DNA from: Candidatus Bathyarchaeota archaeon
GTDB taxonomy: Archaea; Thermoproteota; Bathyarchaeia; Bathyarchaeales; UBA233
NCBI GenBank assembly: GCA_025057795.1
Contig: JANXEP010000011.1
Coordinates: 1 to 24,689, forward strand
Direction of reading: 5' to 3'
DNA length: 24,689 bases
Part shown: positions 8,410 through 16,722 of the stretch, piece after piece
How positions within the stretch are numbered: position 1 is the first letter of the stretch
Layout: each line of letters starts with the position of its first letter
The notes under the pieces: generated by a model
Database searches by the model: none
What the model was told of the DNA's origin: nothing
Seen by the model: only the letters and a program-made list of their open reading frames with translations
Position numbers and translations under genes: made by a program

Positions 8410-9582
8410 ATGAAAATCGTTAAGATAGAATGTATACCCATAACGGTTCCTTTTAAGAAACCAGTCGGACTAGCCTACGGCGAAATTAAGGAACAACAAG
8501 AAGTGATCGTTAAGATTCACACCGACACTGGAATAGTCGGCATCGGCGAAACAGGAGGAATAAGCACGGGCTATATTGGGGAATGTCAAGACTCCATAAT
8601 GGAACTCATCAAAGATTATATTGGACCCATGGCGCTTATCGGAGAAGACCCCTTTAACATAGAGAAAATAGTTGCAGAAATGGATAAAATAGTCAAATGG
8701 AATAATCAGGCTAAGGCTGTTATTGATTTTGCACTGTACGACATAATGGGCAAGGCATTAGGCGTTCCAGTTTACAAGCTAATTGGCGGCCTATCTGTGG
8801 AAAAAATTCCTCTCGGCTGGGTTTTAGGCGCCCAAGAACCCGAAGCTATGGCTGAAGAGGCTGTTGAGCGAATTGAAAGCGGCTTTAAATATTTGAAGGT
8901 GAAGGCGGGCTTATTATCGCCTAAACGCGACATAGAAAACGTCAAAGCCGTCAGAGAAGCCGTCGGGGACGACGTAAAAATAATCGTCGACGTCAATACT
9001 GCCTGGGACCTGCAAACAGCCCTAACCACGTTGAGGGAGATGGAAAAATATAACATTTGGGTAGCCGAACAGCCTGTGCCCTACTGGGACGTTGAAGGCT
9101 TGAGGGCTCTCCGCTATAGAACCAATACATTAATCATGGCGGACGAGGCAATATATGAAATCTGGGACCTGATCAAAGTCATAAAGGCGGATGCTGCTGA
9201 CTTAGTTTTTATAAAAGTCGTTAAGGCTGGCGGCATCCTTAAAGGCAAAAGATGGGTTTCAATTGCTAAAGCTGCTGGTCTGCCGGTGATTTGCGGATGC
9301 ATGATGGGTTGTGGAATTGAGGCTGCCGCCCAAGCACACTTTATCGCTGCCACGGAATGGATGGGAAGAATACCCCACCAGAACTTGGGGCCATTGCATA
9401 TCCACTATGTCACGGAAAGCACAGGCATAAAGGATGACATAGTCAAGGAGCTTCCCAGATACGAAAAGGGATTCCTCTATGTTCCAAACAAACCCGGTCT
9501 CGGAGTGGAGCTGAACGACGAAATAGTGGAAAAATATATAACTAAGGGTAAAAAGCCGATTGTGGTTGAGGAGCATACGTGA
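8410..9582 (+). CDS. Mandelate racemase/muconate lactonizing enzyme family protein
   Basis: This 390-residue enolase-superfamily enzyme has an N-terminal capping domain (1 to about 130) and a beta-barrel domain. In the barrel, KVK at 163-165 supplies the basic pair on strand two. Asp194 (VDVN), Glu220 (AEQP) and Asp245 (ADEA) are the expected Mg2+ ligands. Lys269 (FIKVVKAGG) is the basic residue of the opposite face. This K-x-K plus Lys layout is that of the muconate lactonizing subgroup, which includes cycloisomerases, dipeptide epimerases and o-succinylbenzoate synthases; mandelate racemase itself uses His-Asp instead. The chemistry is proton abstraction next to a carboxylate. There is no Shine-Dalgarno before ATG 8410, consistent with a near-leaderless transcript. 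It is divergent from the bicupin. The substrate is unknown, probably a carboxylic acid. Confidence 0.88.
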   Translation: MKIVKIECIPITVPFKKPVGLAYGEIKEQQEVIVKIHTDTGIVGIGETGGISTGYIGECQDSIMELIKDYIGPMALIGEDPFNIEKIVAEMDKIVKWNNQAKAVIDFALYDIMGKALGVPVYKLIGGLSVEKIPLGWVLGAQEPEAMAEEAVERIESGFKYLKVKAGLLSPKRDIENVKAVREAVGDDVKIIVDVNTAWDLQTALTTLREMEKYNIWVAEQPVPYWDVEGLRALRYRTNTLIMADEAIYEIWDLIKVIKADAADLVFIKVVKAGGILKGKRWVSIAKAAGLPVICGCMMGCGIEAAAQAHFIAATEWMGRIPHQNLGPLHIHYVTESTGIKDDIVKELPRYEKGFLYVPNKPGLGVELNDEIVEKYITKGKKPIVVEEHT

Positions 9583-9685
9583 AAAATATCCCATATGGCA
9601 GTTTCCTAACTTCAGCTGGACATTACACGGATTAAATGCAGTGCTGCTCTTATGTGCCAAAGGGTCTTCTAAACGTCTTTAGTCT

Positions 9686-9750
9686 CTAGAAATTTTTAAA
9701 TTGCCCACCGAACATATAGTTCGTTTCTTTGAAAATGAATAAAGGGAGGA
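9686..9750 (+). promoter_or_regulatory. TATA-like box and ribosome site before flavoprotein
   Basis: GAAATTTTTAAAT at about 9689-9702 fits an archaeal BRE/TATA element, predicting a transcript start near 9725. The ribosome site GGGAGG is at 9744-9749. It is too close to ATG 9751 and is 7 nt before TTG 9757, which favours the TTG as the true start. The rest of 9583-9685 shows no gene. Confidence 0.45.
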
Positions 9751-9756
9751 ATGTGT

Positions 9757-11265
9757 TTGCCTTTGAGGTTTGATGTTGATGTCCTCGTCGTCGGCGGGGG
9801 AATGGCTGGCGTTGCCGCTGCCATTGCGTCTGCTCGTAATGGCATGAATACCCTTCTTATTGAAGGACAGAGCAGTCTCGGAGGGCTTGCGACGAACGGT
9901 TTGGTTTCAGGCATCGTGGATGCGGATGGGGGTATCTGCAAAGAATTTTTAGACAAGATGAAAAATTTGGACGCTTTGTATCCGCCAGCCCAAATAGACC
10001 CTGAAAAGGCAAAATACGTGTTGGAGCAGATGGTTTTAGAGGCTGGTGCTAAGATTCTCTACGGCACAGTGGCCATTGACGCAACCGTTGAGGGAAACAC
10101 GATCAAGGAAGTTTTATGTTATTGCAAGTCAGGTAAGCTGCCAATAAGCGCAAGAATAGTGATCGACACCAGCGGCGATGCGGATGTAGCCGCATATGCG
10201 GGCGTCCCATACGAGGTTGGAGGCAGAGAATATGCGGGATTAAACGAGTCCACAACACTTTGTTTCAGGCTGAGCAACGTGAACATGCGGAAATACAATG
10301 AGGCTGTGAGGGCTTGGCGTGCTAAGGGGCCGTCTACAAAAATGTCGCTTTTAACTGAACTTATGGAAGAAGCCATACAGAAAGGTGATCTGCCGTATTT
10401 CATATTCCCCGTCGCTTTAATGTACCCGGTGCCAGGAACCCCCGAGGAGGACATGGACGTAACTGTCACAAGCGCTCACAGCTTCTATTGCCGCTGTCTA
10501 GACGTCGAAGACTTGACAAGGCAGATACTTGAGCAACGCCAACAAATAATGTGGTTGGAGAAATTCTATAGAAAGTATGTTCCAGGATTCGAGAGGTGCA
10601 GAATCACCGCCTTTGCAAACCTTTTAGGAGTGCGGGACTCAAGGCGCATAATCGGCGAATACGTGTTAACATCCGAGGACGTGGTCTGCGCTAAGAAGTT
10701 TGAAGATGGAATCGCCAGATTCGGCTCGTTCCTAAACACCCATCACCCGACAAACCCGCGATTAGGGTTTAAGAGACACGTACACTTAAGCGAGCCCAAG
10801 GAGCCAGCCTTATGCCGACCCGCGCAATGCTCATCTGACATGCATCCCATAGGCAGGCCAGGCGGCTACGAAGCCCGCGTAAGACCTGGAGAATACTGTG
10901 AAATACCCTATAGATGTCTGGTGCCGCTTAAAATCGACAACTTGCTGGTTGCTGGAAGATGCATATCCACAGACTTTGACGCGATAGCTGTGAGAATCAT
11001 TGGTCCATGCATGAGCATGGGGCAAGCTGCCGGAACAGCAGCAGCGCTATGCGTTAAAAATGGCGCAACGCCTAGAAAACTTGACGGAAAACTTGTTAGA
11101 AAAACCATGATTGAGCAAGGCGTCCCGCTGGATAAGGAACCAGACCCCTACTACTTCCGCTGGAGAGCCATAATAAACGAGTTAAAAGCTAAAGGCGAGA
11201 TACAATACATCATAGTCCCCGGAGACTTCGCTACCGCAGTTCCAGCCGACGGTCCCAAAGTATAA
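9757..11265 (+). CDS. FAD-dependent oxidoreductase (FAD_oxidored family)
   Basis: This flavoprotein of about 502 residues starts with a dinucleotide-binding fold, VLVVGGGMAG, followed by LLIEGQSSLGG. The C-terminal signature GRCISTDFDAIAVRIIGPCM and then MGQAAGTAA is typical of the FAD_oxidored family (PF12831). The family shares the first fold with thiol- and glycerol-oxidising flavoenzymes, but its substrates are mostly unknown. TTG at 9757 is chosen over the longer ATG reading at 9751 because the GGGAGG ribosome site ends only 1 nt before that ATG. The protein has many cysteines, including a CYCKSG stretch and CRCLDVE, but no clear Fe-S motif. It lies downstream of the enolase-superfamily gene on the same strand with a 174-nt gap and its own promoter, and converges with the GltD-fusion gene. 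Confidence 0.82.
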   Translation: MPLRFDVDVLVVGGGMAGVAAAIASARNGMNTLLIEGQSSLGGLATNGLVSGIVDADGGICKEFLDKMKNLDALYPPAQIDPEKAKYVLEQMVLEAGAKILYGTVAIDATVEGNTIKEVLCYCKSGKLPISARIVIDTSGDADVAAYAGVPYEVGGREYAGLNESTTLCFRLSNVNMRKYNEAVRAWRAKGPSTKMSLLTELMEEAIQKGDLPYFIFPVALMYPVPGTPEEDMDVTVTSAHSFYCRCLDVEDLTRQILEQRQQIMWLEKFYRKYVPGFERCRITAFANLLGVRDSRRIIGEYVLTSEDVVCAKKFEDGIARFGSFLNTHHPTNPRLGFKRHVHLSEPKEPALCRPAQCSSDMHPIGRPGGYEARVRPGEYCEIPYRCLVPLKIDNLLVAGRCISTDFDAIAVRIIGPCMSMGQAAGTAAALCVKNGATPRKLDGKLVRKTMIEQGVPLDKEPDPYYFRWRAIINELKAKGEIQYIIVPGDFATAVPADGPKV

Positions 11266-11305
11266 AAGAAGTAGCTGGCAATCCTGATAAGTCTAAATTT
11301 TTATC

Positions 11306-11394
11306 CCTAAATACCCTTTTATTTTCTGAAAAATGGCTGTGTGCTGCTCTGAAAATCCAGAAACGCCAAAAAATAAAGGGTAAAAGGGTTTAGG
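11306..11394. terminator. Imperfect inverted repeat between convergent genes
   Basis: The left arm (about 11306-11328, starting CCTAAATACCCTTTTATTTT) pairs with the right arm (about 11368-11394, ending GGGTTTAGG). The pairing needs one 6-nt bulge, where the right arm carries an extra AAAGGG unit. The right arm abuts the stop codon of the minus-strand gene at 11395. Its position between two converging genes and its T-runs suggest a bidirectional terminator or a 3'-end structure. The element is called by eye. Confidence 0.4.
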
Positions 11395-13785
11395 CTATTT
11401 GCATGCGAGTATTGTTCTTTTTATTAGGGCTTTTGCTATTTGAGCTTTGTACGTGTTGTAGGGCAGGGGGTTTGCGTTTTCCATTTCTTTTTCAGCGGCT
11501 TCTTCGGCTGTTTGTTCAGTAATCTGTTTGCCTTTAATGTATTCTTCCGCTTTGGTTGCTCTGTACGGTATTGGGGCAACCGCGTTTAGGCATATGCGAG
11601 CTTGTTCCACCACGCCGTTTTCGCTTCTTATTGCTGTTGCACAGTTAACTATTGGAAAGTCTATGGAGCTTCTAAGTGAAAACTTCATGAATTTACTTTT
11701 CGTTCCCGCCTTAGGCTTGGGCACTTGAATTTCAACTATTATTTCATCTGCATCCAAGATTACTGTTCTCAAATTGTCAGGTTTGAAGAATTTTTCTATG
11801 GGGATTGTTCTCTTATTTGTAACTACTTTTGCGTTTAAGGCTATGAGTGCCGGAGCCACGTCGGATGGATGGGCCATTACACATCCGCAGTTTAGACATC
11901 TGCTTACCTCCTCCTCAACTTCAGACATGCTTAATCCTATAACGTCTTCAACGTCTAGGCTGTTGATTCTATCAGCCACAGCAATCTCTGGCACAATAAC
12001 TCTGCTCATTTTCTTTAAGCATTCCACGTTAACTTTCTCAAACTTCACTTCGCCTTCAATGTTTGTTTTTGAATCCCCCTTCCCTTTCTGGGTTAAATAC
12101 TCGTTTATGCATATCGCTGCTTTTCTGCCGGCTGCTATTGCTTCGGTAACCGTTGCCGGGCCTGTAACCACGTCGCCTCCCGCAAATAGGTTTTTGCCAA
12201 CGCGATATGTTGACGCATCCAGCTTCAACCTCCCTTTTTCATCGAGGAATTCAGCAGGGATGAAGGACAGATCCGGGTTTTCTCCTGTCGCTTTGATGAC
12301 GGCGTCATATTCAACCGTGAATTCTGAGCCCTCAATGGGTATAGGCGTAGGTCTGCCTGTTGCATCCAAAGGCCCCAGTTTCATTCTTAAACATTTTAAC
12401 AGTATCTTGTCTCCTCTTTTCTCTGCTTTTATTGGCTGGGTTAAAAATTCAAATTTTACACCTTCCTCTTTAGCCACCTTAACCTCCTCTTTCAAGGCTG
12501 GCATTTCGCCTTCAGTGCGCCTGTATAAAATTGTAGGTTCAGCGCCAAGCCTCAACAGCACCCTTGCAACATCAATTGCAACGTTTCCACCACCTATCAC
12601 GGCCACCTTCTTTCCAGGAGCTTTTCTCACCCCAGAATTGATTTTTTTCAGGAAATCCAGTCCAGCTTCCATTAACTCTTCTCCAGGGATTCTCATGGCG
12701 GCTTCTTTCCATGCTCCAATGGCCAAGAATACTGCGTCATATTTCGCCATCAGTTCTTCAAGGAGTACGTCTCTGCCAACAGTGGTGTTGGTTTTGAATT
12801 CAACTTTTAACAGTCTCTTATATGCTTCAACTAGTTTTTCAATAACCTTTTTTGGCAGTCTAAATGGAGGTATGCCATATGTTAGGACGCCTCCAGGTGC
12901 ATTTTCTTTTTCGAAGATGGTTACGCGGTAACCTAGCTTTCTTAGGTAGTATGCTGCGGAAAGCCCTGCAGGACCTGAGCCCACTATGGCCACACTTTTC
13001 CCAATCTCTATCTTTGGAGGTTCAACTAATTTGTCTACATTCTCAAGTATGTAATCTCCTATGAACCGTTCAACAGCTCTCACTGCCAGCGGTTCATCCA
13101 AAACGTTTCGGCTGCACTCCTCCTCGCAATAGTGTGGACACACCCTTCCAGTAACTGAAGGTATAGGGTTAAAGCTAAGCAATATCCTTGCTGCTCCCTC
13201 GATATCGCCACTTTTAATCTTACTCATGTAGGATGGGATATCTATGTTGTTGGGACAACCGTTGACACAGGGCTCAGCGCCGTTTATTTTTACGCATCCA
13301 AATATGGAATGGTATCTGTTGTCACCCATCATAGCCCAGGCTTTTCCACCGCATCCCTTCCTCAGACAGTAAAACCTGTTGTCTTCTTTTCTGAAGTACC
13401 AGCAGCGGTTAAATTGGCTGATATTTCCTCCTATCGTGCCCATCTCTCGCAGGTGTGGGGATCCAACTTTACCGCATGCCTCAGCAATGGCTCCATAATT
13501 TTCCTTTACTAGTGAATTTTTAGCTATGTCCTCCAGCCTTGTCAAGGCTCCAATTTTAAGCACGCCGCCCTCTTCTTTGACGTATTCTAGGCTTGGGACG
13601 ATTGTCTTAAGGTTGACAAGGGCTTCAGGATATAGCTCTTCGGGCAACGGTTGAAACCTTAGAATAGTTAGAAGATCCGTGCCTCCTGCGATGGGCCAAG
13701 CTTTTCCCTCGTATTTCGCTAATATGGATGCTGCTTCTTCGACGCTTTTGGCGTTGAAATAGCTAAACTTTCTTAACGATCTCAC
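11395..13785 (-). CDS. HcrB-like FAD subunit with GltD-like NAD(P)H module nested in its [4Fe-4S] loop
   Basis: This 796-residue protein starts as a CoxM/HcrB FAD subunit: AGGTD at 33-37, GTIGGN at 116-121, then Cys128, Cys140, Cys145 and Cys164. At the point where the 324-residue paralog (4676-5650) has its last loop cysteine, about 470 residues of a GltD-like oxidoreductase are inserted. The inserted module has an N-terminal Fe-S segment (CVNGCP, Cys173 and Cys177; Cys216, Cys220, Cys224), an FAD fold (VGSGPAGLSAA near 268-278), an NAD(P)H fold (VIGGGNVAIDVA near 396-407), a closing AGGDVVTGPATVTEAIAAG near 535-553, and RCLNCGC at 629-635. Then HPSDVAPALIALNAKV resumes the CoxM fold to the end, including GKQITE and ANPLPYNTYKAQIAKALIKR. 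The start is GTG 13785 with GAGGTGA 6 nt upstream, 11 nt after the large-subunit stop. It probably exchanges electrons between NAD(P)H and the molybdenum enzyme. Confidence 0.92.
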   Translation of the reverse strand: MRSLRKFSYFNAKSVEEAASILAKYEGKAWPIAGGTDLLTILRFQPLPEELYPEALVNLKTIVPSLEYVKEEGGVLKIGALTRLEDIAKNSLVKENYGAIAEACGKVGSPHLREMGTIGGNISQFNRCWYFRKEDNRFYCLRKGCGGKAWAMMGDNRYHSIFGCVKINGAEPCVNGCPNNIDIPSYMSKIKSGDIEGAARILLSFNPIPSVTGRVCPHYCEEECSRNVLDEPLAVRAVERFIGDYILENVDKLVEPPKIEIGKSVAIVGSGPAGLSAAYYLRKLGYRVTIFEKENAPGGVLTYGIPPFRLPKKVIEKLVEAYKRLLKVEFKTNTTVGRDVLLEELMAKYDAVFLAIGAWKEAAMRIPGEELMEAGLDFLKKINSGVRKAPGKKVAVIGGGNVAIDVARVLLRLGAEPTILYRRTEGEMPALKEEVKVAKEEGVKFEFLTQPIKAEKRGDKILLKCLRMKLGPLDATGRPTPIPIEGSEFTVEYDAVIKATGENPDLSFIPAEFLDEKGRLKLDASTYRVGKNLFAGGDVVTGPATVTEAIAAGRKAAICINEYLTQKGKGDSKTNIEGEVKFEKVNVECLKKMSRVIVPEIAVADRINSLDVEDVIGLSMSEVEEEVSRCLNCGCVMAHPSDVAPALIALNAKVVTNKRTIPIEKFFKPDNLRTVILDADEIIVEIQVPKPKAGTKSKFMKFSLRSSIDFPIVNCATAIRSENGVVEQARICLNAVAPIPYRATKAEEYIKGKQITEQTAEEAAEKEMENANPLPYNTYKAQIAKALIKRTILACK

Positions 13786-13796
13786 CCATTTTCACC

Positions 13797-16187
13797 TCAC
13801 GCTTTGCCTAATGCTTTGAGAACTTTATCAGGGGTTATGGGGAAATCATCAATCCACTTGCCTATGGCGTTATAGACTGCTGGGCCTAGGATCATGCTCA
13901 AAGCAGCTCCTAAGGCTTCACTGCAGCCAGCCATCCCATAAGGCCCATACCCCATACCTGTTTCAACAATGTGGCAGTCTATTCTGCCTATATCATTCAT
14001 TAACGGGACACAATAACCGAGAAGGTTATCATTTAATTTCACTCCAGTTAGAGGATCATAATAGATTGCCTCAAGGTGGTTTCTCGCCAGCCCCATATAG
14101 GCGCCACCGTATTGTTGTCCATTAACGGCGTCTGGGTTTATAACTCTACCTACATCGTTTACAACAACAACGTTTGTGACATCTATTTTTCCCGTTTCAG
14201 GATCAACTTCAACTTCGACGAAATGAGCCTGTCTTATCAGGTTGGGCTTTGCGTAAGGCTCAATAAGTTCAAATGTGCGGGGTTGAAAAGCTGCTGCCCT
14301 TCTATAAACTTCGCTAGGTTTTTGATTTGCTAATGCCTCAATATAGTCGTATAGGTCCGCATCGGCAAATATGGTAATTCTTCTAGCAACTTCAGAGATG
14401 TGTGCTTTATTTTCACGGTTTGCCCTCTCGAAGATAAAGCCGTCTCTAATGTCTAATTCCTCAGGTTTTTTATCCTTAAATTTGTCTAAAAGTTGAGCCG
14501 CATACTCGAGTATCATTCGCTTTACTTTTCGAGCTGCGGCTATAATGGGGATGAGGTTTGAAACGACTCCAGCTGAGCCTCCCATCTGCCAAAGGACAAA
14601 GCCGTGATCATCAAAATGACTGTGAAACACATTCTCGTAAGGCACTCCTATTTCATCTGCAACAACTTGGCAATAAGCGGTGCTGAAAGCAGTCCCTCCG
14701 TCAGACCGCCATCCAAGAATCTCAACACTTCCATCCTTATTCACTTTTATACCCGCAGAGATGGGGCGCGGAAAGTTTCCTACAGTGAACGGAACCCAAG
14801 CCCAGTGCTCAACCGCCATAAAGCCTATACCGTGATATTTCCCGTTAGGCAGCTTTTTGGCGCCTGGCGGATGCCACTTCGCATCCCAGCCAATGGCCTT
14901 TTTGCCCACTTCGATAACTTCTTTTAGGCTGTCCCTTTTAGGGTCAAACCCCTCAGCTTCCTTGACATTTTCATTAAGCCATTCCATACTGTGGCCGTGC
15001 CAACCATCATTTTTTAGGGCAACCTCAGTTGGATCCATTCCCAACTCGGCAGCTACGCGATTAATCACGTAGACGAGAACATTACAGTGTTGTGAGCCGT
15101 GTCTATAGCACATTCGGCGGCACCTGTTAAGGTTAGGCCACACTGCATGGATAGCCATGTTCTGGATCTTTGTACTTTTAAGAAGCTTTACCAAAGTATG
15201 CTCTGGAAGAGGCTGTCCAACCAAAACTGTGTCAAGTTTAACCGCGGTTATTGTTCCATCATTCTTGAAACCTATTTTAAACTTGTAGGTTCCAAGCTGC
15301 CATTCAGCTCCGCGAAAACACGTGTAATCATCAAGGATTTTTACAGGCCTTTGAAGTTTTTTCGCCAACAAAGCGGCTAGAGCAGCCAAGGCATCGGGGT
15401 ACCCTAGCCATGTGATGCCGCCAAAAAGTGCTCCGTGATAGGGAGCATGTACAATAATATTGCTTTCAGGTATACCGTAAAATTCTGAAAGGATGCTTTT
15501 AACTCCGAATGGCCCATGGCCATGATGCCATATCTCCACACGATCACCGCTCCAAACTGCAACCGCCACCCCTCCCTCCACTCCAGCCCAAGTGTCCTCC
15601 TCGCTTTTACGGACTGTGAACTCAACTATGCGGTCGGCTTGCTTGAAGCCTTCTTCGACGTTGCCGAATTCCCAATCAACGGGCGGCATCATCTCACTGG
15701 CGCCCTTTTCAAACGCATCTTCCCAGTCCAGAATGAATGGATGTTCTTCCCATTCAGTGTCCTCTAACAGTATTTTTAGGGCTTCGTCGCAGGTTTCTTC
15801 ATTTTCGGCAACCACTATGGCGCCCACGGGACACCCATAATAATCAGCCCAAGTTGACAGGTATGGATAGGGATAGAAGCGGCGGGGCAACATAGCAGTT
15901 GCGGGGACAGGAGGCCATTTAATTACAGGGTCGTCCCATTTTAGTATGGTCACAACTCCAGGAAGTTTCTCAGCCCTACTTGTATTCATACTTTTGATTT
16001 TTGCGTTTGCAAAAGGCGAGTTTAAGGGTTTTGCATACACCATTCTTGGTAGATAGATATCCCTACAGTATATCGCTTTACCACTTGCCTTCTCTCTTGC
16101 GTCTTTGCGGGGAATCCCCCTTTTCCCAATGTATTTTGCGCCTTCGGGGATTTGCCATAGCCACCAGCGTTTATCTTCAACCATCAA
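13797..16187 (-). CDS. Divergent molybdenum hydroxylase large subunit
   Basis: This 796-residue protein is clearly xanthine dehydrogenase-like by length, order and its ending (PITPDKVLKALG, shared with 2388-4679), but its cofactor-site motifs have drifted. GALFGGI at 252-258 replaces GGAFGGK. SDGGTA at 495-500 replaces DMGQG. MCYRHG at 359-364 stands where GAFRGFG or the CO-dehydrogenase AYRC motif is expected, so His363 occupies the variable position. GPYGMAGCSE keeps the expected catalytic glutamate as Glu757 but loses the Lys of GAKG. It may be an active enzyme of another subfamily or one with altered cofactor contacts. The TTG at 16187 has GAGGAG 8 nt upstream; ATG 16184 is the next codon and equally possible. 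It lies between its [2Fe-2S] and FAD subunit genes in an operon. Confidence 0.88.
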   Translation of the reverse strand: MMVEDKRWWLWQIPEGAKYIGKRGIPRKDAREKASGKAIYCRDIYLPRMVYAKPLNSPFANAKIKSMNTSRAEKLPGVVTILKWDDPVIKWPPVPATAMLPRRFYPYPYLSTWADYYGCPVGAIVVAENEETCDEALKILLEDTEWEEHPFILDWEDAFEKGASEMMPPVDWEFGNVEEGFKQADRIVEFTVRKSEEDTWAGVEGGVAVAVWSGDRVEIWHHGHGPFGVKSILSEFYGIPESNIIVHAPYHGALFGGITWLGYPDALAALAALLAKKLQRPVKILDDYTCFRGAEWQLGTYKFKIGFKNDGTITAVKLDTVLVGQPLPEHTLVKLLKSTKIQNMAIHAVWPNLNRCRRMCYRHGSQHCNVLVYVINRVAAELGMDPTEVALKNDGWHGHSMEWLNENVKEAEGFDPKRDSLKEVIEVGKKAIGWDAKWHPPGAKKLPNGKYHGIGFMAVEHWAWVPFTVGNFPRPISAGIKVNKDGSVEILGWRSDGGTAFSTAYCQVVADEIGVPYENVFHSHFDDHGFVLWQMGGSAGVVSNLIPIIAAARKVKRMILEYAAQLLDKFKDKKPEELDIRDGFIFERANRENKAHISEVARRITIFADADLYDYIEALANQKPSEVYRRAAAFQPRTFELIEPYAKPNLIRQAHFVEVEVDPETGKIDVTNVVVVNDVGRVINPDAVNGQQYGGAYMGLARNHLEAIYYDPLTGVKLNDNLLGYCVPLMNDIGRIDCHIVETGMGYGPYGMAGCSEALGAALSMILGPAVYNAIGKWIDDFPITPDKVLKALGKA

Positions 16188-16191
16188 TGCC

Positions 16192-16722
16192 TTAACTCCT
16201 CAATTTCCTCGCAGCGTCCATTACTGCTAAAATGTGCATTGGGTATGTGCCACACCTACATATGTTGCCTCCAAGGGCTTCGCGTATGTCTTCTTCTTTG
16301 GGGTTTGGGTTCCTGTCCAAAAGTGCTTTTGCAGTTACCAAAAAACCAGGCGTACAATATCCGCATTGCATAGTGTGATATTTAGTATACGCTTCGAAAA
16401 TGGGATGATTTGAGTCTGCTATGCCTTCTGCAGTCTCTATTCTTTTTCCGTCGCAATCCACAGCTAATGTAAGACACGAAAGCACTGGCCTGCCATCAAC
16501 TATAACACTGCATGATCCGCAAGCTCCTTCGCCGTGGCACATGTCCTTAACCGAAGTAAGGCCTAGTTTCTCTCTTAAAAGATCCCGTAATGTCATGTTT
16601 GGCTTAACAAAGAACTCATAAAGCTTGCCATTCACAGTAAGCCTAATCTTACTCAAATTTGTCAAACCGCCTTCATTATAAAAAGCAACACCAACTTTCT
16701 CACTATATGACACTTCTAACAC
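16192..16722 (-). CDS. Molybdenum hydroxylase [2Fe-2S] subunit
   Basis: This small electron-transfer subunit of the second enzyme has up to 176 residues. Ferredoxin-like cluster cysteines are Cys62, Cys68, Cys71 and Cys83. Second-cluster cysteines are Cys120, Cys123, Cys155 and Cys157 (QCGYCTPG, NICRC). The first motif, MCHGEGACGSC, has five residues between the first two cysteines; the usual spacing, as in the copy at 1790, is four. The annotated GTG 16722 gives about 20 residues beyond the normal CoxS start. An internal TTG at 16656 (MSKIRLTVNG) would match relatives better, with GGCGG at 16668-16672, so the start is uncertain. The stop is 4 nt from the next start, and this is the first gene of the minus-strand operon. 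Confidence 0.9.
   Translation of the reverse strand: MLEVSYSEKVGVAFYNEGGLTNLSKIRLTVNGKLYEFFVKPNMTLRDLLREKLGLTSVKDMCHGEGACGSCSVIVDGRPVLSCLTLAVDCDGKRIETAEGIADSNHPIFEAYTKYHTMQCGYCTPGFLVTAKALLDRNPNPKEEDIREALGGNICRCGTYPMHILAVMDAARKLRS

Noticed and set aside
11774..12931. Long plus-strand ORF (385 codons) opposite the nested GltD/HcrB-like gene
   Set aside because: It is an antisense shadow. Its translation is low-complexity, rich in Ser, Thr, Phe and Leu with no domain pattern, while the minus strand has continuous, well-conserved motifs over the same bases.
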